Source of the DNA: UBA6952 sp045562575
GTDB lineage: Bacteria; Chloroflexota; Dehalococcoidia; Lucifugimonadales; UBA6952
Assembly: GCA_045562575.1 (NCBI GenBank)
Contig: JBJKVQ010000004.1
Span: 1 to 39,372 of the forward strand
DNA length: 39,372 nucleotides
Direction: 5' to 3'
A program made the position numbers and the translations under genes. The notes below the pieces were generated by a model. It saw only the letters and a program-made list of their open reading frames with translations, was not told where the DNA came from and searched no databases. Shown in pieces: positions 1 through 7,393 of the stretch (the first letter of the stretch is position 1; each line of letters opens with the position of its first letter).

Positions 1-5
1 GTCAT
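1..5 (-). CDS. 5' end of a divergent gene (start codon only)
   Basis: Only the first bases of this gene lie in the window. On the minus strand an ATG occupies positions 5-3, preceded by AAAGGAG (positions 17-11) at a spacing of 5 nt, which is a near-ideal Shine-Dalgarno arrangement. A promoter-like pair lies just upstream (positions 30-58). The product cannot be judged from this window. Confidence 0.55.
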
Positions 6-29
6 TGTTTCTCCTTTAGTTTGAGATAT

Positions 30-58
30 AATATAGTAAGAATTTTATCGAATAACAA
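30..58 (-). promoter_or_regulatory. candidate sigma-70-type promoter for the divergent gene
   Basis: Read on the minus strand, TTGTTA (58-53) is separated by exactly 17 nt from TATATT (35-30). Both are close to the housekeeping consensus TTGACA/TATAAT. It would give a short leader containing the AAAGGAG site before the ATG at position 5. In DNA this AT-rich, chance matches are common, so the support is the correct spacing and position. Confidence 0.4.
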
Positions 59-108
59 GCATTGAAAATTATTATCTAAAATACAAAGATTACTTATTTA
101 AATTTCCT

Positions 109-2850
109 ATGGATCAGACAGGTATAAAAAAGGCTTTAAATCATATAAACGATAATTATATTATCGCTGTTGATATAGAAACAACAGGGTTAAATACTGA
201 ATCTGATAATATAATTGAAGTTGCGGCAATAAAATTTCTTAATGGTAAATATGTAGATAAATATGTGACATTTGTGAATCCATTAAGAAAAATAACTGAT
301 GAAATTACTGCACTTACAGGTATAAGTGATAATGATGTTTTATTTTCACCAACTATTTCGCAAATACAAAACGAACTAAATGAATTTATAGATAGTTATC
401 CAGTAGTAGGTCATAATTTAAAATTTGATTTATCCATACTAAATAGAGAAAATATAGCTATCAACAATGATTTCATTGATACTTATGATATAGCTTATAA
501 TGTCATTGAATCTGATATTAATTTATCATTAAGTTCGTTAGCAGATCATCTCCATGTGGAATTTGATGAATTGCATAGAGCAGAAGGCGATGCAAATTTA
601 TCCTTTCAGGTTTTTCAATCCCTTATACCTTATATAGAAGATGCGAACCCAAATGATATATCGTTGTATGCATTTTTAGCATCTAAAATTGTTAAGCAAT
701 CAAACTCGATTTGGGAATTACTTTTATCAAACTCCAAAATTGATAATTTCGATATACAAGCATACATTTCAAAATTAGATAAGTTTTCAAACTTAAGTTA
801 CGAGCAATTCGATAATTCAGAATTACATGAATTTTTGTCAAAATTTACTTGTTTCGAATTTATAACATACATGTTTTCAGAAAATGGACCCATTTCTACT
901 ACTATTCCAGATTATCATCAACGACAATCACAACTTGAAATGTCATTTAAAACAGCACAAACATTTGATTCTTCGAATGAGATATTAATAGAAGCAGGCA
1001 CAGGCACTGGCAAAACTTTAGCATATCTAATCCCTGCATTATGGCATGCAGTAATTAATGAACATAAAGTAACAATTTCCACCAACACAATTAGTCTACA
1101 AGACCAATTAATTAATAAAGAAATTCCTGCTTTATTATATGCATTAAGCTCAGAAGTTGATCAACTTCCAAATATAAATTTCGCACATCCGCAAAAAGGG
1201 AAAAACAATTATGTATGTATTTCGAAATATATTGATATACTAACTTCTTCAACGTTAACCATCGATCAGTATCGACTTTATTCAAAAGTCGGAGTTTGGC
1301 TTCAAAAAACATCAACTGGAGATAAAAATGAAATTTATATTCCAGGATGGCAAACTGCAAATTGGGATAAAATTTCTGTTGGCATCAAACATAACTGTAA
1401 TACACGTGGAATTGTTTGTTTTTACGATCACGCAAAGAAGATTGCAAATATTTGTACATTATTGATTGTAAATCATTCATTATTATTAGCAGATTTAAGA
1501 TCAGGAAATAATATTTTACCTGAATATCAATATTTAATAATCGATGAAGCTCATAACCTTGAACAAGAAATAATTAATCAATTTGGGTTTGAAGCATATA
1601 GAAATCGAATACTTGATCAGTTAAAATATTTTCAAAATTCTGTTTATTTAAGAAATCGAATAGCGCAAATTGATAATGGAGAAGAATTAAAAGAACTCTT
1701 AGAATCCCATACGTTTAACATTTCAGAATTCTTTATTAAAATTGACGAACTATTTGATAAAGAAGTGTCAAAAGATTATGAACAATATCTTATTATTAAC
1801 GAATCCATTGGTCATTCAAAATTTTTCCAATCGATACTACCTATATGGACAGAATCTTTGCAATCTTTTAAGAAGATTCTAAATCTCAATGAGTCAATTA
1901 CATCATTACAAACAGATGAATTTTCTGATTTTATTTTAGGTTTAGATATTTTATATGAATCTATTCAAGAACTATTAATTAATAGAAATAGTAACTCTGT
2001 TTATTGGATTCAGAAACGAAACCGAAATCATGCTAATGAAGAACTAGTATTAAATTTAGCCCCACTAAATACAGCAGAAATTCTTGAGAACTATTTATAT
2101 GTTAATGAAATCGGAACCTTGTTAACTAGTGCTACTTTGAGTGTAAATGAATCTTTGGATTTTGCTTCAACCCAATATGGAATTCAGAATCAAAATTCAT
2201 CAATAATCAAGTCTCCTTTTGATTATAAAAGTATGGTTTTGCTAGGCTTAGTCCGAGATATACCAGATCCTAGAGATCAGTTATATCAACAAAAACTAGA
2301 TTCAACCCTAATTGATATTTGCTCTTCTACTAAAGGAGGTATATTAATATTACATACCTCATATTATTCACTTAGAATATCGAGAACTAGCTTAAAAAAC
2401 TCATTAGAAAAAGAAGGATATATTATAAGAGCCCAAGGTATAGATGGTAACCTCAATCAGATTCTATCTTCTATTGATAATCATGAAAACTTTATCATTA
2501 TGGGAACAAATACACTTTGGGAGGGGATTGATATACCCGAGTCAAGATTGAAATCAGTGATTATTACCAGATTGCCGTTTCGTCCACCAGGAGATCCCAT
2601 AAATACAGCAAAAGCTGAAAAACTAAAAAATCCTTTTAGAGAACTTGCGCTCCCTCAAGCCATTATTAGGTTTAGGCAAGGATTTGGTAGACTGATACGT
2701 AACGAAAAAGGGAAAGGTTCTGTATTTGTACTAGATAGTCGTATTGTAAATCAACAATACGGAAACTACTTTATTAACTCAATTCCCGAATGTTCTATTA
2801 AAAGACTAGACACTTCCGAAGTATTTAGTCTCATTAATGAATGGATCTAG
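109..2850 (+). CDS. dinG: DinG-family DNA helicase with N-terminal DEDDh exonuclease domain
   Basis: ATP-dependent superfamily 2 (XPD-like) helicase fused to a 3'-5' exonuclease, the domain plan of Gram-positive-type DinG; a role in DNA repair or resolving unusual structures is inferred from the family. Residues about 18-175 are a DnaQ-like exonuclease with DIETTG (D22, E24), HNLKFD (D107) and the H156/D161 pair. The helicase starts near residue 265: Walker A AGTGTGKT (K302), DEAH box 479-482, and the motif VI region QGFGRLIR near the C-terminus. In the XPD-type iron-sulfur region I see cysteines in NYVC, HNC and VCF, three where four are usual. At 913 aa the length is normal. No clear Shine-Dalgarno sequence precedes the ATG; 55 bp separate it from the glycosylase gene downstream, with which it may be co-transcribed. 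Confidence 0.93.
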   Translation: MDQTGIKKALNHINDNYIIAVDIETTGLNTESDNIIEVAAIKFLNGKYVDKYVTFVNPLRKITDEITALTGISDNDVLFSPTISQIQNELNEFIDSYPVVGHNLKFDLSILNRENIAINNDFIDTYDIAYNVIESDINLSLSSLADHLHVEFDELHRAEGDANLSFQVFQSLIPYIEDANPNDISLYAFLASKIVKQSNSIWELLLSNSKIDNFDIQAYISKLDKFSNLSYEQFDNSELHEFLSKFTCFEFITYMFSENGPISTTIPDYHQRQSQLEMSFKTAQTFDSSNEILIEAGTGTGKTLAYLIPALWHAVINEHKVTISTNTISLQDQLINKEIPALLYALSSEVDQLPNINFAHPQKGKNNYVCISKYIDILTSSTLTIDQYRLYSKVGVWLQKTSTGDKNEIYIPGWQTANWDKISVGIKHNCNTRGIVCFYDHAKKIANICTLLIVNHSLLLADLRSGNNILPEYQYLIIDEAHNLEQEIINQFGFEAYRNRILDQLKYFQNSVYLRNRIAQIDNGEELKELLESHTFNISEFFIKIDELFDKEVSKDYEQYLIINESIGHSKFFQSILPIWTESLQSFKKILNLNESITSLQTDEFSDFILGLDILYESIQELLINRNSNSVYWIQKRNRNHANEELVLNLAPLNTAEILENYLYVNEIGTLLTSATLSVNESLDFASTQYGIQNQNSSIIKSPFDYKSMVLLGLVRDIPDPRDQLYQQKLDSTLIDICSSTKGGILILHTSYYSLRISRTSLKNSLEKEGYIIRAQGIDGNLNQILSSIDNHENFIIMGTNTLWEGIDIPESRLKSVIITRLPFRPPGDPINTAKAEKLKNPFRELALPQAIIRFRQGFGRLIRNEKGKGSVFVLDSRIVNQQYGNYFINSIPECSIKRLDTSEVFSLINEWI

Positions 2851-2904
2851 AGGTACATAATTAATACTTATTCATTTCAAATATATTCGGAAGATACGAT
2901 AGAT

Positions 2905-3726
2905 ATGAAAAAAATATTTGATGGTGGACAAATATTTTCATGGGTGAAGTATTGCGATGGTTATCGAGGTTTAATTGATGGTATTCCGTTCTTAATATCG
3001 TACAAAGATAACTTTCTTCATGTAATAACCTCAGTACATGAATCTATATCTAAACAAAAGATTATTGATTTCTTTGATTTAACTACTTCGGTTAAAAACA
3101 TCGAAAAACAATTAACTTCTTACAATGATTCTTACATGTATAACGCTATACTAAAAAATAGGGGACTAAGAATACTAAAACAAGATCCATGGGTTTGTAT
3201 TGTCTCATTCATATGTTCCTCTGTAGCAAATTTTAATAAAATATCACAAAATATTAAAAAGATTTCAGAACATCTTGGTGAAAAGATCATCTTTAACGAT
3301 TATACCTTTTATACATTTCCTAAACCTGAAGTTGTTGCTGTAACCTCAATTGAATTACTCCGTGAATTTGGTCTTGGGTTTCGATCTAAATATATAATAG
3401 ATTTAGCCACGAAGGTAACAAATGAATTATTCAATCTCGAAGTACTAAAAACTTTTAATTATCTAGAATCAAGATCTCGTCTGGAGTCTCTTTATGGGGT
3501 AGGTTCGAAGATTGCAGACTGTGTTTTACTCTATTCTTTAAATAAAACTGAATCATTTCCCATTGATCGTTGGGTTGCAAGAGCCTTACGTGATGGTTAT
3601 TGTTTAGATATGAAAAATAACTACAATTATGCAAGTGAGTGGGCACGGCATAATTGGAAAGAAAATGCAGGCTATGCTCAACAGTATTTATTTCAGTATC
3701 AAAAAGAACTAAACAATGAAAAATAA
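2905..3726 (+). CDS. ogg: OGG1-type 8-oxoguanine DNA glycosylase/AP lyase
   Basis: Base-excision repair enzyme of the HhH-GPD superfamily that removes 8-oxoguanine and nicks the AP site. The protein (273 aa) follows eukaryotic-type OGG1 from end to end: GQIFSW near the N-terminus (cf. GQSFRW), QDPWVCIVSFICSS (93-106), and the helix-hairpin-helix LYGVGSKIADC with catalytic Lys202. The catalytic Asp221 in FPIDRW lies 19 residues later, the same spacing as human K249/D268. It is shorter than human OGG1 but complete in the catalytic core. It sits behind the DinG helicase and its last 11 bp overlap the next gene, so the three are probably one transcript. Confidence 0.9.
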   Translation: MKKIFDGGQIFSWVKYCDGYRGLIDGIPFLISYKDNFLHVITSVHESISKQKIIDFFDLTTSVKNIEKQLTSYNDSYMYNAILKNRGLRILKQDPWVCIVSFICSSVANFNKISQNIKKISEHLGEKIIFNDYTFYTFPKPEVVAVTSIELLREFGLGFRSKYIIDLATKVTNELFNLEVLKTFNYLESRSRLESLYGVGSKIADCVLLYSLNKTESFPIDRWVARALRDGYCLDMKNNYNYASEWARHNWKENAGYAQQYLFQYQKELNNEK

Positions 3727-4393
3727 TAAACATTTATTCCAATTTTTCTTTAGTCTTTCTATGTCTCTTATTCCATTTCTAATATCGGGGTTCTCCTTTA
3801 TTGGTTTTAATCAATTGTCTGATAAAAAAGAATCATGTATGCAAATATATGACTCTTCATCTTTTATTCAAAGGTCTTTAGCAATTGTTAATGATGAATC
3901 ACAATATTTATCAGGCGTATTAATTAATGATAATAAATTTGGGGACTTGATTATAACGAGTAGTAGACGACTTGATCGAAATAAAATGCAGAATAATCTT
4001 TATGATTTATCTATAGATAATCTTGATTCAATATATCCATTATTTGGTGACTACATCTCAAATAAAAACATGGGGTTTTTTCAATTTTCAACACCAGCAC
4101 ACATATCAGGACTTTCCCTAACTAATAATAAACCTGCGATTGGCCAAATAGGCTATACCGCAACAATTGTTAATGGAAAATTCGAAACTTATTCAGGAAG
4201 ATACTCCAACTCTATTACTTTAGATAATGGAAACTTAGTTCATATATATTCAGGTACAGTGGATATTGAATTTGAAGGTAGCCCTGTCATTGATAAATGT
4301 GGAAACCTTATTGGAATTATTATTGAAGGTAGTGACAGATATTTTGCGATATCTTCATTAAGTCCAGATATTTTAAATAATTCATTTAAATAG
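3716..4393 (+). CDS. membrane-anchored or secreted trypsin-fold-like protein lacking catalytic residues
   Basis: 225 aa with an N-terminal hydrophobic segment (residues about 8-33) that should act as signal peptide or anchor. The rest resembles a degraded chymotrypsin/HtrA-type fold. The segment EGSPVIDKCGNLIGIII near residues 186-202 corresponds to the GNSGGP...G.VIGI block of serine proteases but lacks the GxSGG core. The expected LTAAH block is represented by IITSSRR, without the His. I infer a non-catalytic protease-like protein; the assignment is tentative because overall similarity is low. It overlaps the upstream glycosylase gene by 11 bp, implying translational coupling, and its 3' end overlaps the convergent CCA nucleotidyltransferase gene by 12 bp. 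Confidence 0.55.
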   Translation: MKNNKHLFQFFFSLSMSLIPFLISGFSFIGFNQLSDKKESCMQIYDSSSFIQRSLAIVNDESQYLSGVLINDNKFGDLIITSSRRLDRNKMQNNLYDLSIDNLDSIYPLFGDYISNKNMGFFQFSTPAHISGLSLTNNKPAIGQIGYTATIVNGKFETYSGRYSNSITLDNGNLVHIYSGTVDIEFEGSPVIDKCGNLIGIIIEGSDRYFAISSLSPDILNNSFK

Positions 4394-5635
4394 TTGCTTA
4401 TTAAGTTTTAATATAAATTCTTTTTCATTGGATTTCCCGTGAACAATACCATCAATTTTCGCATTCCGTACCTTAGATATAATTCCAGATAATTTTCTTT
4501 TATCAATAGAGAGTAACTGACTTATTTGATCACCATCATAATCTAGTTTAACTTTAGACCAGTGTCCTATATATTTATCAACAATATTATTGAAGTTTTG
4601 ATTGTTGCTTATGGTTGCAGCTATTTGTAAAGCCACAACTTGATATTTATCAAATAGCTGCGTAATGGATGATGCCTTTTTTAAACGCGTTGAATAATAT
4701 ATCTTTTTCTTTACTTTAATTAAATCAAAAAGAACATTGCACATTTTCCTAGGTATTGAAAATTCCGAAATAAAATCCTCAAGTTTAGACTTATCCATAT
4801 TGAAGCACAATATGCCCAACAAAATAATTTCCTTATCAATCATTAAATAATTGATATGCTTAAATTTTTTTAGATATTGAACAAAAGTAATATTTGAAGG
4901 AAAGTTTATATTAATAACTTTTAGTACGTTATATACACTTAAATAAGATAGTGATTTATAGATGTTAGGTTCTGATAGGAATTTAAATAGTTCATTTTTT
5001 ATACGTTGACCACTTATATCTTTGATATGTTGCATGTCTCGTTTTATTGCTTTATGTGTAGCTTTATCAATAGCGAAATCTAGTCTAGAAGTATACCGAA
5101 GGGTTCGAAATATTCTTGTAGGATCATCTTGGAAACTTTTATCATGAATAATTTTTATACTTTTGTTCTTAAGTTCGTCAAACCCATTAAGAGGATCGAT
5201 TATTTTGTATGGTTTTGGGAACAATTTTATAGCTAAGGCATTTATAGTGAAATCCCTTCTGTATAGATCTTCATGGATAGTACTGGGGGTAATCTTCGGC
5301 AAACTACCAGGATGTGGATATATTTCAGTTCTTGCTAATGCTATATCTATTTCGTTTTCATAAAGATTATATTTAAATGTTTTGAATTGTGAAGAATTAA
5401 TTGGTTCTGAATTTGTAATCTTGTTAAATTCCTGGATAAAAAGGTCTATTTCACCTTCTATTAGAAAATCGAGATCATGGTTAAGTTTTCCTAATAGCAA
5501 GTCTCTAACAGGACCCCCAACTAGGTAGAGTTTGACTGAGCTATTTAGTGCAGCTAATTCAGCCATATCTAATAACTTTTGTTCAATTGAACTAAATTTA
5601 TTTTTAAATTGTTCTAGAAACACTTTTTCATTCAT
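4382..5635 (-). CDS. cca: CCA tRNA nucleotidyltransferase/poly(A) polymerase family protein
   Basis: Class II nucleotidyltransferase that adds or repairs the 3' CCA of tRNAs, or adds poly(A); the two activities cannot be told apart from sequence alone. The nucleotidyltransferase head is clear: LYLVGGPVRDLLLG (residues 37-49), the metal-binding DLD (54-56), RRDFTINALAI near 127-137, and DDPTRIFRTLRY near 171-182, which begins the RNA/nucleotide-recognising neck. There is no HD domain in the C-terminal half. 417 aa is a normal length. The ATG at 5635 is preceded by AAAAGAG; a second ATG four bases downstream is out of frame. It is transcribed away from rnc and ends convergently within the upstream protease-like gene. 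Confidence 0.87.
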   Translation of the reverse strand: MNEKVFLEQFKNKFSSIEQKLLDMAELAALNSSVKLYLVGGPVRDLLLGKLNHDLDFLIEGEIDLFIQEFNKITNSEPINSSQFKTFKYNLYENEIDIALARTEIYPHPGSLPKITPSTIHEDLYRRDFTINALAIKLFPKPYKIIDPLNGFDELKNKSIKIIHDKSFQDDPTRIFRTLRYTSRLDFAIDKATHKAIKRDMQHIKDISGQRIKNELFKFLSEPNIYKSLSYLSVYNVLKVININFPSNITFVQYLKKFKHINYLMIDKEIILLGILCFNMDKSKLEDFISEFSIPRKMCNVLFDLIKVKKKIYYSTRLKKASSITQLFDKYQVVALQIAATISNNQNFNNIVDKYIGHWSKVKLDYDGDQISQLLSIDKRKLSGIISKVRNAKIDGIVHGKSNEKEFILKLNKQLFK

Positions 5636-5692
5636 AGAAATACTCTTTTGGTATTATTATTACACAATTATAGACTATTTATATTTAACTAA

Positions 5693-5720
5693 AGTATACT
5701 CTCGGCTGTAGGTATAACAA
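5693..5720 (-). promoter_or_regulatory. candidate sigma-70-type promoter for cca
   Basis: On the minus strand TTGTTA (5720-5715) is followed after 16 nt by TATACT (5698-5693), about 50 bp upstream of the cca start. The -35 hexamer is identical to that of the candidate promoter at 30-58. The 108-bp gap between cca and rnc otherwise shows only AT-rich DNA; a plus-strand promoter for rnc must also lie here but none stood out. Confidence 0.35.
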
Positions 5721-5743
5721 GATATTATATTTATTGATAATCT

Positions 5744-6442
5744 ATGAATATGGATCAAAATTTTATAAAACTTCAAAAAGTGCTCGGAATAGATTTTAAA
5801 AATCTTGAATTATATAAATTGGCATTTCGACATCCTTCATATTTAAATGAGAATTTTTCTTTCACTACAAATACGAATCAGAGATTAGAGTTTTTAGGTG
5901 ATGCTATTCTGGGTTTAATACTAGCAGATTATTTATATACTAAATTTCCAGATTACACAGAAGGTTTATTAACCGATGTTCGCTCTGAACTTGTCAGGGA
6001 TCAAACTCTTTCAATTATTGGTAAATATTTAGGATTGGGAGATTACCTTATACTTGGAAACGGAGAAAATAAATCAGGAGGGAGGGAAAAAGAATCAAAT
6101 ATAGCTGATGCTTTTGAGTCTTTACTTGGTGCTATTTTTCTAGATCATGGATACCATATAGTTCAAAAGGTAATACACACCATTTTTAAGGATAGAATTG
6201 ATTTAATCAATGTTGAAAATCTGAAAGATCCCAAAACTCTAATTCAAGAACATTATTTATCTTTTGAATCTGTCATTCCTATCTATGAATTAGTCAAAAA
6301 AGAAGGTAATGAACATAATCCTATTTTCACCATGTCTTTAGTAATCAATAATAAAATTATTTCTTATGGTACAGGCGGTTCTAAAAAGCAAGCTGAACAA
6401 GAAGCTGCTAAGTCAGCTTTAGAGTACTTAGAAAAAGAGTAA
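5744..6442 (+). CDS. rnc: ribonuclease III
   Basis: Endoribonuclease that cleaves double-stranded RNA in rRNA and mRNA processing. The RNase III signature NQRLEFLGDAI contains E49 and D53; the second metal-binding pair is in ADAFESLLGA (D122, E125). A double-stranded RNA-binding domain follows from about residue 160, starting DPKTLIQEHY and ending with GGSKKQAEQEAAKSALEYL. 232 aa is typical. A second in-frame ATG two codons later is an equally possible start. It leads a run of six plus-strand genes, with ftsY starting 6 bp after its stop; rnc-ftsY proximity is common in bacteria. Confidence 0.96.
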   Translation: MNMDQNFIKLQKVLGIDFKNLELYKLAFRHPSYLNENFSFTTNTNQRLEFLGDAILGLILADYLYTKFPDYTEGLLTDVRSELVRDQTLSIIGKYLGLGDYLILGNGENKSGGREKESNIADAFESLLGAIFLDHGYHIVQKVIHTIFKDRIDLINVENLKDPKTLIQEHYLSFESVIPIYELVKKEGNEHNPIFTMSLVINNKIISYGTGGSKKQAEQEAAKSALEYLEKE

Positions 6443-6448
6443 AGTAAT

Positions 6449-7393
6449 TTGAAAAACACAAATGATTTTAATCCCTACTACAATGCATTAACAAACACAA
6501 AAAGTAGTTTTTTTGATCGAGTAAAATCCATATTTACAAAATCTATTGACCACACTGAGAAAATTGATCTAATCGAAGAGATATTATTAACATCTGATGT
6601 TGGGATATATACTACCGAAATTGTTTTAGCACATTTGAAATCAATACAAACATCCAATGCTGATATAGATCTAATTACTGAAAGTAAGTCTTTCTTATTT
6701 GATTTATTAAATAAGAAACAAGAACCAGATGAAAAATCATTTTTAGAAACTATACAAAATTCAAATCCTTTTATTATTCTTGTGAGCGGAGTGAATGGTG
6801 TAGGTAAAACAACAAGTGTTGCCAAATTGGCATCTATGTTCAGCAATTTAGATTACAAAGTAATTATTGGTGCGTGTGATTCATTTAGAGCTGGAGCAGT
6901 TGAACAAATCGAATCCTGGGGGGAAATACTAAATATTCGTGTTGTTTCTAATAAAACTACTAACGATGCAGCCTCTGTTGCTTTCGATACTGTGAATAGT
7001 GCTATTTCTAATAAATACGACATTGTTATATTAGATACAGCTGGACGTTTGCATGGAGATACTAATTTGATGGGAGAACTAGAAAAGATATCAAATATAA
7101 CAAAACGGTTTATAGAGGATGCTCCTCATTTAAGCCTACTTGTTCTAGACGCAACTGTCGGGCAGAATGGGATTGAACAAGCAAAACAATTTACAGAATC
7201 AGTACAATGTAATGGTGTTATTTTAACCAAACTAGATACTAGTGCTAAAGGTGGTATTATTCTAAGAATTTATCAAGAATTAAATCTTCCAATTTTATAT
7301 GTTGGTACGGGTGAAAAAATCGAAGATTTGCAAAGTTTTAACAAAGAACATTTTCTTAATGCTTTTTTTTCTTACGATTATGAAAATGAGTGA
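6449..7393 (+). CDS. ftsY: signal recognition particle receptor FtsY
   Basis: GTPase receptor that docks SRP-ribosome complexes at the membrane for co-translational insertion. The NG domain is complete: N-domain helices (residues about 20-95), P-loop GVNGVGKTT (114-122), DTAGR (196-200), then LTKLD and the closing GTGEKIEDL block. The acidic A domain of E. coli FtsY is absent, as in many bacteria, giving a compact 314 aa. The start is taken as TTG, six bases after the rnc stop; no ATG near the N-terminus would retain the N domain. The stop overlaps the next gene's GTG start, so ftsY is translationally linked to a large membrane protein that may itself need the SRP pathway. Confidence 0.95.
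   Translation: MKNTNDFNPYYNALTNTKSSFFDRVKSIFTKSIDHTEKIDLIEEILLTSDVGIYTTEIVLAHLKSIQTSNADIDLITESKSFLFDLLNKKQEPDEKSFLETIQNSNPFIILVSGVNGVGKTTSVAKLASMFSNLDYKVIIGACDSFRAGAVEQIESWGEILNIRVVSNKTTNDAASVAFDTVNSAISNKYDIVILDTAGRLHGDTNLMGELEKISNITKRFIEDAPHLSLLVLDATVGQNGIEQAKQFTESVQCNGVILTKLDTSAKGGIILRIYQELNLPILYVGTGEKIEDLQSFNKEHFLNAFFSYDYENE

Noticed and set aside
5636..5743. Possible small RNA or tRNA in the cca-rnc gap
   Set aside because: No cloverleaf or stable hairpin was visible; the region is AT-rich and fits a divergent promoter.
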